From the NCBI GenBank assembly GCA_030427505.1, contig JAUICH010000001.1:186001-250000 (forward strand): 64,000 nucleotides of DNA, written 5' to 3'. Shown piece by piece: positions 53,937 to 62,857 of the stretch; positions within the stretch are counted from its first letter, which is position 1, and each line of letters opens with the position of its first letter. A program made the position numbers and the translations under genes. The DNA comes from Verrucomicrobiia bacterium (GTDB taxonomy: Bacteria > Verrucomicrobiota > Verrucomicrobiia > Verrucomicrobiales > DEV007). The notes under the pieces are model-generated. The model was not told the DNA's origin, did not search any database, and saw only the letters and a program-made list of their open reading frames with translations.

Positions 53937-56900
53937 TCACCGGTTGGTGGGTGGCGTGGGGGCAGGAGCCGTGGCGAGTTGAGCGGCCGGGTCCTTCAGG
54001 GGCTGGCTCGTGAAGATCTCCGCCGCGGAAAGGCCGTAGCGCTCCGGTTCGTACATGGCTTCCACCTTGGCGGGTGGCGCCATGACCGTGCCGGCGGAAA
54101 CGACGCGGGCCAGGTAATTCACCTGGTATTTGCCTTTCTCATAGATGTAGTCGGCAAAGAACAGGGCCCGGTCTTTCCGAAGTTCGCGGAAGTTGCAGTA
54201 GAGGGTGTTCCTGCTGTCCGTGTCCGGCGCGTCCTGAGCCGCGCGTGAGGTGAACTCCGGGTTCACGGCTTCCAGCACGGCGGGGAGAGGATCGTCGATC
54301 GCCAGGTAGTACTGCTTGCCGTCCGTGGTGATTTCCAGGGAGACCTGAACCAGGTCGCCGACCTGGAGATCCGTGGCAGGGCTTAGGTCGCCGGTTTGGT
54401 TTACCTTTTGGTAAGCGCGGTGGATCTTGAACCCGCGCTCCACAGCCTCCACGGGGTTGACCTTCGGACGGCTTTCCACTTCCACATGGGCATAGACCGG
54501 CATGCCGGTGCTGGTTTCCAACTGCATGGGCTTGTTCCGGAGATCTCCGGAGAAGGGGAAGCTGAATTCGCCGCTTTGCAGCGCATTACCGAAGTCCAGT
54601 TGCCGCGTCTCGCCCTGGAACCGCAGGGTGATGGTGCTTGCTTCCAGATCCTTGGCGGTGGCTTCCGAGTAGCGGGAGAGCGCCAGGAGCGGCCAGGCAT
54701 TGCTGTAGGTGCTGCCCCAGCCCCGATGAGGGCCACGCTTGTTGATGAGAGACCGGATCAGGTCCGTTGTGGCGGGATCCATCGGGTCCAGAAGCGTCCA
54801 GGCCAGTATCTGGGTGGAGTCCGTGTAAACGTCCTTGTACCAGGGAACGTTCTGGCCGGGTGCTTTACTGGAATTGTCCAATAGGACGAGCACCTGGTTT
54901 TTCACTTTTTCCGCGCCCTGGCTTTCCAGCATGGCGGCCGCAAGCAGGGCGCGCGCTTCGCGGGGCAGGATCTGACGTTTCTTGTAGAGAACGTCGTAGT
55001 AAGCAGGCTCCGCCTTTCCGGCCAGGGCCAGGGTGTAGAGGGCCAGGCAGCGTTGGGAGAGATCGTAAGCGTCATCGATGTCACCCGTGTTGCGAAGAGC
55101 GGAAGACAGGTAACGCCAGAGCTCGCTCAAGCGGTACTCCGGAAGTTCGAATCCGGCTTGCTGTGCCATGGCCAGCGCCATGCCCCCGTAGGCACTGCCC
55201 CAGAGCATGGGCTCCGTACCGCCGGGCCAGTAACTGAGCCCGCCCTCGGCCGTCTGCATGCTGAGAAGGCGGTTGGTGCCGTGGGCGATCGCTTTTTTCA
55301 CTTCCTCTTCCGGCTTTTTCAGAGAGGGAACTGCATCGCGCAAGGTGAAGGTGGAAAGCCACGGCAGGGTACTGGAGGTGGTTTGCTCCACGCAGCCGTA
55401 GGGATAGTGGAGGAGATAGTCCAGCGCGTCCTCCGCTTCCAGCAAGAGGGAGTTGGAGAACGTGACACGGACGGAACCTTCGCCATTGAGCAGGCGATCT
55501 TCGATGGACGCCAGCGCATTCGCCTGGGCCTCGGTATTCTTGAAGGTCAGGTTCTTCGTGGCCCGCAATATGGGCACGGGGTAGCCGATTCGCAGAGTCG
55601 ACTCCGTGCGGTCCGACAGGCTCTCGTCCGTCAAACTTCGCGCGTTCCAGAGCCACTTGGCGTCGCCGGTTTCCAGGGCGCGGATCTTGAAGGCGATGTT
55701 CTTGGATTCTCCCGCCGCGATGTCCATCGCGGTCCGCCGGGTCATGGCGTCAACAATGCTGCCATTCGCGTCCGGGCTGGTGGGCTGGATGGGGAAGGGT
55801 TCGCTGACGAACTCCGCTTTGCTGTCGAGCACGATTTCCAATTCCACTCGCTGCGGCTGATCGGTCTGGTTGTGGACGATGCCCTGGAGCAGGATCTCGT
55901 CACCGACATTGGAGAAGGCAGGGAGCGAAGGCTCGAACATCAGCGGCTTGTTCACCACCAGGCTGGATTCTCCGTTGCCGAACTGGCCACCCGGGCCGTT
56001 GGCGACCGCCATGATGCGGTATTCGCTGAGGCTGTCCGGCACGGTGAAGGTAGCGGTGACCACGCCGTTTTCGTCCGAGACGAGCGAACCGTTCCAGTAG
56101 GCCACGGGACGGAAGTCTTTCCGGCGCTTCGGCATCATGCCGTCTTCACCGCCGCCGCCAATGACGTAGCCCTTGTTCCCGAAGACCAGGTCTTCCGGGG
56201 ATTCCGGCAAGAGGTCGCTGATGGACTGGCCAGTAAAGACCTGGAGGGGGAAGGGCGCCCGCATCGTGTGGAAGGGATCGGGCGTTTCGTAACCGGCAAT
56301 CTGCAGGACGCCTTCATCCACCACGTAGAGGGTAACCTCCGTGTTCGGAAGTGGCTTGTCCTCGCCCGTCATTACGGTGGCTTTCAGGGTGACTTCGTCT
56401 CCGGGCCGCACGCTGTCTTCCGGAGCGTCGATGTTGACGTGGAGTTCCTGGGACGGGTCAGCGACCTCCAACTGGCAGTAGCCGATGCGGTAGTCTGTGT
56501 TGGGATGATCGTGGGTGCTGTTTTCCAGGCCGCGGACGACCATGACGGAAACGAACACATTGGGCGACAGGTCTTTGTCGATCGGGATTTCGATGAGGTT
56601 CGACTTGCCGTCGAGCGGCCGGGTAAAGACCTTGCGGACTCCGGCGCGTTCCACTGTCACGAGGGCGGAACCTTCAATCTGGCTCTTCACGAGGAGCTTG
56701 GCCGTTTCGCCCGGCAGATAGGTTTCCTTGTCCGGAGTCACTTCGAGACGCATGCCATCGTCTTGTTCCCAAGTGAATTCGTCACGCTCTTCGGCGACAT
56801 AGACCTCGAACCGGATCCGGCTCAACACGGGGTGACCGGCTTCGTCTTCGGAAGTGAGAGTGGCGATGTAGTTGCCGGGCTTGGTGGCGGTAAAGCCGAG

Positions 56901-59399
56901 CGCGGCGGTCAGCGGAGCTTCGTCTTCCGGATGATCCGCCGGCGTGGCGGGAATGACGACCTGTTCGTTTAGGAAGGACTCCAGCTTGCGCTCATTGCGG
57001 CTGGTGATGGCGCCGCCCGTGCCTTTGACCTTGTAGGTGATCCACTCCTCTTTTTCGATCAAGAGCGAGGCCGTGGTTTCCTGGCCGCGGGCGGAACCGT
57101 CGGCATTCACCGCGACGAAGGCGAAAGGAATCTCCGCTCCCGTCATGACTTGATAGGGCAGGTCTCGGATGCCGAGGTAGTAGCTGGAACTTTGCACCGT
57201 GGTGGAGACCGACTCCGCCAGAGTCTGCTGGTTCAGGTCCGTGATTTCCACGCTCATGCCCACGCGGCAGGGGCCAGGGCTGGGGGTGTCTTCCACCGCG
57301 GGCAGCGCGATTTCGACGGAGGATTTTCCCTGGCCGTCCAGAGTGACCGTGCCCGAAGACGTGATGGGCGCCTCGTAAGGCAGGGTGCGGTCGCCAAACT
57401 GGAAGTTCGAGTAGCTCTCCGGATGGAACCCTTCTTTGTAGATGGCGGCATACCAGTTGAGGTCGGCTTTGCTGAGATGCTTGCCCATGAGGTAACGGGC
57501 GGAGACGTCCATCTTGATGGAATCCACCGCGGTGACTTCGTCCGGCGTGTCCAGGCTGATCTCGAAAGTGTTGGGCCGGTATTCCGCCAGTTGGAAAGAG
57601 TGCGAGTAGATCTTGCTGTAGTCCCGGTCATCGGGCTCGACGTTGCCGTTGAAGTCGATTTCGGCGTAGTACCAGCCCAGGGGTTCCTCGGGAAGTTTGA
57701 CTTCCGCTTCCAGGCTGCCGCGCGCCGAAACATCAATGAGGCGTTCTTCGACCGTGCGGTGCTGGGGATCGTACACCCGCAGCATGGCGGTGGCGCCCTG
57801 GCCGTTGTCTGGAGACAAGAGACTGTCGCCATCGGTCTGGCGGGTAATGGCTTTCAGGTGGAGCGTCTCGCCCGGTTTGTAGAGAGGCCGGTCGCTGAAG
57901 ATGAAACAACGGCGGTCCGGGTTGCTTTTCGTGACTTGCTCCCAGGAATAAGAAATGTCGAAGGCCCAAGGGTAGATGTTGTACATGCCCTCGGTGAAAG
58001 GAATGGCGTGGATCTCCGCGCCTTTCCGGGCCTGGATCCAGTGCCGGGTCTCGGTGGATACTCCAGCGGTGGGGATGGTGGCGACGCCTTGATCGTTCGA
58101 ACGCGTGGCGTGCAGGGAGCGGTAGTCTTCGTCAAAGAGATTGATCGTCACGCCAGGCAGCGGGTCGCCAGTCTTGTAGGAAAAGGCGTAAACCGTGAGG
58201 GCTTCCGCCTCCTGTTTCCAGGCCAAGCCGATGTCCGAGAGCTGGACAATGCACTGCGCGCCGGCGTGCCGGTAGACGTTTTTGTCTTTTCCTTCCGCGC
58301 AGAGGTAGACGGCCCCAGGCGAGCTGTCGCCCAGGACTTCATCCCAGTTCAGGGTGACCACTTCGGTTTCATCCACACCGGCGGAGATTTCGAAGTCTTT
58401 TGAAAAGATGGTGGCGCCCGGCACCATGTCGAAGGGGATGCTGCGCGAGGAGCCCCAGCCTTCATAGGCCTCATACCCGCGCATGGCGAAGAGGAGTTCC
58501 CGGGCGGTCAGTTTCTTAACTTTAACGGTTACGGATTCCAGGTTGCCGGTCTGGATTTCGAACTGGCGGTGGCCGTTGCGGTTCTGAACGGTTTCAAAGG
58601 CCGGAAGGGCCACGAAGCCGTCATTCGGGGTGAAGGTGACTTCCTTCTTCACCGCGTCATTCAGCATGGTGAGGTCCCGGGCGATGATGCCGGGCTTTAC
58701 GCTAACGTGGTAGGGCTCGCCAAATTTGAAGCTGCCGGAATAGTAAGCCGCGCTGCCGCTGACCGAGAGACTGAGGTCCTCAGGGGCGGGCGACAGGCTG
58801 AGGTATTCCTTAAGCGTCTCCGCGTTGAACTCCTCGTGGAGAGATTTGTTGAAGTAAACGGCCACCTGGCGTTCGCCATCGAAGGGGTTCGAGGCCTCGA
58901 TGTTGTAGACCGAGAATTTCCGGATCGTGCCCAGCCAGATCAGGCTGTCACTGGAAAGGGCGTGGGATTTGTTCTCGCTGGCGAGGCCTTCATTCAGGGT
59001 CAGTTGCCAGTAGTCTCCGGGGGGCAATGGGCTGAGGGGCTGGACGCGGAGGTAGAGACTGGCATCGACTCCGTTGGCGCCTTCCGAGGCGCGATCCTGG
59101 GCCACCAGCATCTGGAGAATCTCTTCCTCCGTGGGCTGGCTGACGGCGGCGGGCACCTGACGGTGTTCGCGGTCGGTAAAGACCAGCTTTGCCTTGGCGG
59201 CAGCCAGGGGGACCGGCGCGTTGAAGCGAAGATACAGCTCGGGCGACGTGGTGAGGTTGTCTTCCCAGAAGTGGCTGGGGTATTGGACGTAAGTCAGGGG
59301 CTGGGTTTCCCCTGAAGGAGGGGCCGCGTCCGGCGCCTCCTGCGCCAAGAGAGAGGTGGCGATAAGAAGCGGTGCCAGCGCAAGGGTGTGGATTTTCAT
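53937..59399 (-). CDS. Bacterial alpha-2-macroglobulin family protein
   Basis: This secreted 1820-residue protein traps proteases in the periplasm. A signal peptide (MKIHTLALAPLLIATSLLAQE) without a lipobox precedes a string of MG and beta-sandwich domains, including the MG2-like SDRPLYKPGETLHLKAITR. The alpha-2-macroglobulin core (YWNGSLVSDENGVVTATFTVPDSLSEYRIMAVA) is followed by the thioester domain with GCVEQ (Cys 1336, Gln 1339 form the thioester). An alpha-6/alpha-6 region (YWPGGTEPMLWGSAYGGMALA) and a C-terminal receptor-like domain complete it. E. coli YfhM is about 1650 residues, so this one is somewhat longer. It lies upstream of pbpC on the same strand, the usual arrangement. Confidence 0.95.
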   Translation of the reverse strand: MKIHTLALAPLLIATSLLAQEAPDAAPPSGETQPLTYVQYPSHFWEDNLTTSPELYLRFNAPVPLAAAKAKLVFTDREHRQVPAAVSQPTEEEILQMLVAQDRASEGANGVDASLYLRVQPLSPLPPGDYWQLTLNEGLASENKSHALSSDSLIWLGTIRKFSVYNIEASNPFDGERQVAVYFNKSLHEEFNAETLKEYLSLSPAPEDLSLSVSGSAAYYSGSFKFGEPYHVSVKPGIIARDLTMLNDAVKKEVTFTPNDGFVALPAFETVQNRNGHRQFEIQTGNLESVTVKVKKLTARELLFAMRGYEAYEGWGSSRSIPFDMVPGATIFSKDFEISAGVDETEVVTLNWDEVLGDSSPGAVYLCAEGKDKNVYRHAGAQCIVQLSDIGLAWKQEAEALTVYAFSYKTGDPLPGVTINLFDEDYRSLHATRSNDQGVATIPTAGVSTETRHWIQARKGAEIHAIPFTEGMYNIYPWAFDISYSWEQVTKSNPDRRCFIFSDRPLYKPGETLHLKAITRQTDGDSLLSPDNGQGATAMLRVYDPQHRTVEERLIDVSARGSLEAEVKLPEEPLGWYYAEIDFNGNVEPDDRDYSKIYSHSFQLAEYRPNTFEISLDTPDEVTAVDSIKMDVSARYLMGKHLSKADLNWYAAIYKEGFHPESYSNFQFGDRTLPYEAPITSSGTVTLDGQGKSSVEIALPAVEDTPSPGPCRVGMSVEITDLNQQTLAESVSTTVQSSSYYLGIRDLPYQVMTGAEIPFAFVAVNADGSARGQETTASLLIEKEEWITYKVKGTGGAITSRNERKLESFLNEQVVIPATPADHPEDEAPLTAALGFTATKPGNYIATLTSEDEAGHPVLSRIRFEVYVAEERDEFTWEQDDGMRLEVTPDKETYLPGETAKLLVKSQIEGSALVTVERAGVRKVFTRPLDGKSNLIEIPIDKDLSPNVFVSVMVVRGLENSTHDHPNTDYRIGYCQLEVADPSQELHVNIDAPEDSVRPGDEVTLKATVMTGEDKPLPNTEVTLYVVDEGVLQIAGYETPDPFHTMRAPFPLQVFTGQSISDLLPESPEDLVFGNKGYVIGGGGEDGMMPKRRKDFRPVAYWNGSLVSDENGVVTATFTVPDSLSEYRIMAVANGPGGQFGNGESSLVVNKPLMFEPSLPAFSNVGDEILLQGIVHNQTDQPQRVELEIVLDSKAEFVSEPFPIQPTSPDANGSIVDAMTRRTAMDIAAGESKNIAFKIRALETGDAKWLWNARSLTDESLSDRTESTLRIGYPVPILRATKNLTFKNTEAQANALASIEDRLLNGEGSVRVTFSNSLLLEAEDALDYLLHYPYGCVEQTTSSTLPWLSTFTLRDAVPSLKKPEEEVKKAIAHGTNRLLSMQTAEGGLSYWPGGTEPMLWGSAYGGMALAMAQQAGFELPEYRLSELWRYLSSALRNTGDIDDAYDLSQRCLALYTLALAGKAEPAYYDVLYKKRQILPREARALLAAAMLESQGAEKVKNQVLVLLDNSSKAPGQNVPWYKDVYTDSTQILAWTLLDPMDPATTDLIRSLINKRGPHRGWGSTYSNAWPLLALSRYSEATAKDLEASTITLRFQGETRQLDFGNALQSGEFSFPFSGDLRNKPMQLETSTGMPVYAHVEVESRPKVNPVEAVERGFKIHRAYQKVNQTGDLSPATDLQVGDLVQVSLEITTDGKQYYLAIDDPLPAVLEAVNPEFTSRAAQDAPDTDSRNTLYCNFRELRKDRALFFADYIYEKGKYQVNYLARVVSAGTVMAPPAKVEAMYEPERYGLSAAEIFTSQPLKDPAAQLATAPAPTPPTNR

Positions 59400-59482
59400 G
59401 ATGAAGTTTCTGACTATAGCAAGTTCGGTATTCGGGGACTACGGAATCCTTGTGAAACCTCTTTCAAGAATCCGCTTTCATT

Positions 59483-59509
59483 CCTGGGGGTGAAAAAGTT
59501 AGCCCCCGG
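59483..59509 (+). promoter_or_regulatory. Leader hairpin upstream of ECF sigma gene
   Basis: GGGGG (59486-59490) and CCCCC (59503-59507) pair across a 12-base AT-rich loop, with two more pairs outside. It lies directly before a GGAGGAG ribosome binding site at 59508-59514 that serves a 32-codon leader frame, so it could occlude that site. Confidence 0.35.
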
Positions 59510-59517
59510 AGGAGTGA

Positions 59518-59616
59518 ATGATGTTAGAATCCCCCCGAGATGGCCGGAAACCGGAAATCAGAAGATTCAGCGAATCTAAAGAACGCCTACGCCCGCACGC
59601 GAATGAGCCTCATTGA
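59518..59616 (+). CDS. Possible 32-codon leader ORF overlapping the ECF sigma start
   Basis: ATG 59518 (and an adjacent ATG 59521) follows GGAGGAG at ideal spacing, whereas neither in-frame candidate start of the sigma factor (59540 or 59603) has a ribosome binding site. The leader encodes a very basic peptide (MMLESPRDGRKPEIRRFSES...), is in a different frame, and stops at 59614-59616, just after ATG 59603. It may couple or attenuate sigma translation. It could also be fortuitous. Confidence 0.4.
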   Translation: MMLESPRDGRKPEIRRFSESKERLRPHANEPH

Positions 59617-60211
59617 AAGGCTCCAGGACTGGCAGGACCAGAGGACGTGGGACGAGTTCTATCAAACCTATTGGCGGTTAATTTACAGCGTTTGTCTGAA
59701 GTCGGGACTGGCCAGTGACGAAGCTTTTGACGTGGTGCAGGAAACCGTGTTGACCGTGGCCAAGCAGTGGAAAAAAGGGCAGAAGTACGATCCGGAAAAA
59801 GGTTCCTTCAAGAGCTGGTTGCTGAATATCACGCGCTGGAGGATCGGCGATCAGCTCCGGAAAAAGATGCGTCATGCGGCCGTGGTATCGCCGGGTCTGA
59901 GCGATGACGGCGAAGACGGCCGGCGCACCGCGACCATCGAGCGGTTCGAAGATCCGGAAGGAGACAAGCTGGAAAGACTCTGGAACGCGGAGTGGATTTC
60001 GAACATGAGCGCCGTGGCGCTGGACAAAGTAAAGAACCGGGTCTCACCGAAGCAGTATCAGATATTTCATTGTTACGTGGTGAAGGGTTGGGAGGCGAGA
60101 AAGGTGATGCGGGAATTGGGCGTATCGATGGCTCAGGTCTATCTGGCAAAACACCGGGTGGGTAGTTTGGTACGAAAAGAAATCGAGGCTTTGCAGGACA
60201 AGTTGCTATAG
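59540..60211 (+). CDS. ECF-type RNA polymerase sigma factor
   Basis: The 223-residue protein has region 2 at about 30-95 (TWDEFYQTYWRLIYSVCLKSGL; DEAFDVVQETVLTVAKQW; FKSWLLNITRWRIGDQLRKK) and region 4 at about 160-205 (RVSPKQYQIFHCYVVKGWEARKVMRELGVSMAQVYLAKHRV). It has no anti-sigma gene next to it; instead a Ser/Thr kinase gene begins directly after its stop codon. This sigma-kinase pairing is known in Planctomycetes and Verrucomicrobia, where the kinase probably controls the sigma factor. The start may be ATG 59603 (MSLIERLQDW), the beginning of the conserved part. Confidence 0.92.
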   Translation: MAGNRKSEDSANLKNAYARTRMSLIERLQDWQDQRTWDEFYQTYWRLIYSVCLKSGLASDEAFDVVQETVLTVAKQWKKGQKYDPEKGSFKSWLLNITRWRIGDQLRKKMRHAAVVSPGLSDDGEDGRRTATIERFEDPEGDKLERLWNAEWISNMSAVALDKVKNRVSPKQYQIFHCYVVKGWEARKVMRELGVSMAQVYLAKHRVGSLVRKEIEALQDKLL

Positions 60212-62842
60212 ATGACCCCAGCGAACGCGGATGCGCCGGTGATTCCGGAGTTTGAGATCCTTCGCCGCATCGGAGGAGGATCCTATGGTGAGGTTTGGCT
60301 GGCGCGAAGCGTGACGGGCAACTATCGCGCGGTCAAAGTCGTCTCCCGCCAGGACTTCGATCTCTCGCGGACTTTCGAGCGAGAGTTTGAAGGCATCCAG
60401 CGGTACGAGAAAGTGTCCCAGGATCACCCCGGCCTGGTCGATGTGCTGCACGTGGGCCGGAATGAAGGGGAAGCTTTTTACTACTACGTCATGGAATTGG
60501 CGGACGACCGCCTGCACGGGCGGGAATTTGACGTGGAATCCTACGAGCCGCGCACCCTGGCCTCCGACATGACGCACCGCGGACGGGTGCAGGTGAAAGA
60601 AGCCGCTTCCATCGGCGCGCGGCTGGCGGAAGCGCTGGGGCACCTGCACCGCAGTGGATTGACGCACCGGGACGTGAAACCGTCCAATGTCATCTTCGTG
60701 CGGGGAGAGGCGAAGCTGGCGGACATCGGCCTGGTGGCCCGCAGCGGGCAGAAGACTTTTGTGGGCACGGAGGGCTATGTGCCGCCGGAAGGGCCGGGCA
60801 CGGAGCGGGCGGACCTCTATAGCCTGGCCATGGTGCTGTATGAATTGCATACCGGGAAAGACCGCATGGAGTTTCCCGAGCTACCCACGGAGCTGGACCC
60901 CAGCAGCAGCGACCGGGAGCGGTTCTGGAGTTTGAATGCCGTGATCTGCCAGGCCGGAGCGCCGGACCCGCGGAAACGGCACACCGACGCCTGGCAGCTT
61001 TCCCAGGCTCTGCGCCGCGTGTCCGGCGAAGTCGAGGCCAACGAAAGGAAGGCCCTGGCGACCCCGGCCTGGCTGTCGCTGCTTGTACTGGTCCTGGTAG
61101 TTTTCGTTACGGCGGGTTTGCTGATCTTTCTCCGTCCGAAACCGGATCCGGTGGCTCCCGCGCCTCCGGTGGCCCCAAACCCAAATTTGTCTTCGGTCGT
61201 ACCGCCGGTTCTTCCGGTGATTCCTCCCGAAACGAATGGGAACGGAGAAAAGGAAACTGGCAATGGCGAAAACCCGCCAAAGACTCCACCGGAACCGCAG
61301 CCGCCCGAACCGGTTTGGGTGAAGGTGCTCAGCGATCCGCCCGGCGCGCGAGTCATATATCAGGGGGAAGAACTGGACGTCACGCCCACGGCTGAGCTTC
61401 CGGAGTTTCCCGCCGGTAAGCTTGAGCTGGTGTTGAAGATGGATGGGTTCCGGGACTTCCACATTTCGGAAGTCTTGCCCGCCGGGGCCCGGGTGACCTA
61501 CATGAAAACGCTGGTGGAGGACAACCGGCCGGAGGCGCGCCAGCCCTGGGTCAATAGTCTCGACATCGAGTTCAACTGGGAGGAAGCGGGCGAGTTCCAC
61601 ATCTCCAGCACGGAGATTTCTTCAGAAGTCTATCGCCGCTACTTGGATACCGTGGGCCACGAGGACGAGGTGTTTTCCGTCAGCGCGGATGGTTCCGCCC
61701 AGGTGCCGGAAATGAATGCCTGGCAGTTCTGCGACTGGATGACCACCATGGACCGGGCGCGGGGCTATCTGGGGCCGGATCAATACCACGCCTGGCAGGC
61801 CTCACTGACTCCCGGGAAGGAAGGAGCCTTTCTGTGCCGCATTGACGACCGCTTCGGTTCGGTGCACATCGAGACCGACCCGCCCCGGGTAAACGTTCAC
61901 CGGGACGGCGTGTGGCTGGGGCTTTCCCCCCTGAAACGGGACCGGGTGCGGAAAGGGCTGGTGCGGTATGACTTCGATCAGCCGGGCTACCGCAGGGAAA
62001 GCGTGGAAGTGCGCGTCCCAGCCGGTCAGGAAGCCGCTATTCAATTGAAGCTCGAACCCGACCGGAGCGTGGTCTTTGATCAGCCGTGGAAGAACAGTCT
62101 GAGCATGGAGTTCGTGCCGGTATCGAAGGGGCTCATGGCTTCCGCGTTCGAGACCCGGGTCGTGGACTACCAGGCGTTTCTCGACAGCCAGGAAGAGGAC
62201 AACGAGCCGACGCCCTCGCCAGGCTTCCGTCAGGACGAAACACACCCCGTGAGTGGCGTCTCCTACCACGACGCGGAAGCCTTCTGCCAATGGCTCACAA
62301 AGAAAGAGCGCGCCGAGGGATTGATCGACAGTACTCAGCTCTACCGGCTTCCCACGGATGTGGAATGGAGCCAGATGGCCGGGCTGGTCAACGAAAGCGG
62401 AGATTCACCCGAGGCGCGCGACTCCAAGGTCCGGGACCACTACCCCTGGGGCCCGGAGTGGCCGCCGCCGCCAGACAGCGGGAACTTCGCCGATGAAACC
62501 GCGGCCGCGACGCAGGGCAGAAGCAAGATCATTTCCGGCTACAATGACGGCTTCGAGAAGACCGCGCCCGTCGGTTCCTTCCGGCCCAATGAATTGGGAA
62601 TCTATGACCTGGGAGGCAATGTCTGGGAATGGGTGGCCGACCGGTATCGTGAAGACGCCAATTTTCAAGTGCTGCGCGGGGGCGGCTGGAGCGGGTACCG
62701 TAAGGGCCTGCTGAATACTTCCTACCGGAACGCGGTGACGCCGGACTATCGCGGGAACCTTTATGGATTCCGCTGCGTGTTGGTGGATGCGCTGGCGGGG
62801 GCGGAGGGCGAAGACCTGACCGCTCGCGGGAATCCCCGGTAA
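60212..62842 (+). CDS. Transmembrane Ser/Thr protein kinase with duplicated PEGA and FGE-like domains
   Basis: The 876-residue protein starts at the base after the sigma-factor stop. The kinase domain (about 14-280) looks active: GGGSYG loop, catalytic Lys in AVKVV (42), HRDVKPSN, and a DIG in place of DFG (residues 171-173). A transmembrane helix (about 288-308) is followed by a Pro-rich linker. Outside the cell come PEGA 1 (about 367-440), a short FGE-like fragment (444-545), PEGA 2 (548-622) and a full FGE-like domain (624-868; VSGVSYHDAEAFCQWL, YRLPTDVEWSQMAG, YPWG, GNVWEW, LRGGGW, GFRC). The FGE active-site Cys pair is absent. I infer an envelope sensor acting on the adjacent sigma factor. 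Confidence 0.92.
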   Translation: MTPANADAPVIPEFEILRRIGGGSYGEVWLARSVTGNYRAVKVVSRQDFDLSRTFEREFEGIQRYEKVSQDHPGLVDVLHVGRNEGEAFYYYVMELADDRLHGREFDVESYEPRTLASDMTHRGRVQVKEAASIGARLAEALGHLHRSGLTHRDVKPSNVIFVRGEAKLADIGLVARSGQKTFVGTEGYVPPEGPGTERADLYSLAMVLYELHTGKDRMEFPELPTELDPSSSDRERFWSLNAVICQAGAPDPRKRHTDAWQLSQALRRVSGEVEANERKALATPAWLSLLVLVLVVFVTAGLLIFLRPKPDPVAPAPPVAPNPNLSSVVPPVLPVIPPETNGNGEKETGNGENPPKTPPEPQPPEPVWVKVLSDPPGARVIYQGEELDVTPTAELPEFPAGKLELVLKMDGFRDFHISEVLPAGARVTYMKTLVEDNRPEARQPWVNSLDIEFNWEEAGEFHISSTEISSEVYRRYLDTVGHEDEVFSVSADGSAQVPEMNAWQFCDWMTTMDRARGYLGPDQYHAWQASLTPGKEGAFLCRIDDRFGSVHIETDPPRVNVHRDGVWLGLSPLKRDRVRKGLVRYDFDQPGYRRESVEVRVPAGQEAAIQLKLEPDRSVVFDQPWKNSLSMEFVPVSKGLMASAFETRVVDYQAFLDSQEEDNEPTPSPGFRQDETHPVSGVSYHDAEAFCQWLTKKERAEGLIDSTQLYRLPTDVEWSQMAGLVNESGDSPEARDSKVRDHYPWGPEWPPPPDSGNFADETAAATQGRSKIISGYNDGFEKTAPVGSFRPNELGIYDLGGNVWEWVADRYREDANFQVLRGGGWSGYRKGLLNTSYRNAVTPDYRGNLYGFRCVLVDALAGAEGEDLTARGNPR

Positions 62843-62857
62843 GCCACCCCTTGCCGC

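Noticed and set aside
55053-56972. 639-codon open frame on the plus strand
   Set aside because: It is antisense to the alpha-2-macroglobulin gene, which has clear domains and codon structure; the composition is typical of a GC-rich shadow frame with no recognisable family.
60212-62842. Diversity-generating retroelement target (FGE/C-type lectin fold)
   Set aside because: No reverse transcriptase, template repeat or accessory gene is visible in the window, and the 3' end is not adenine-biased in a recognisable variable repeat.
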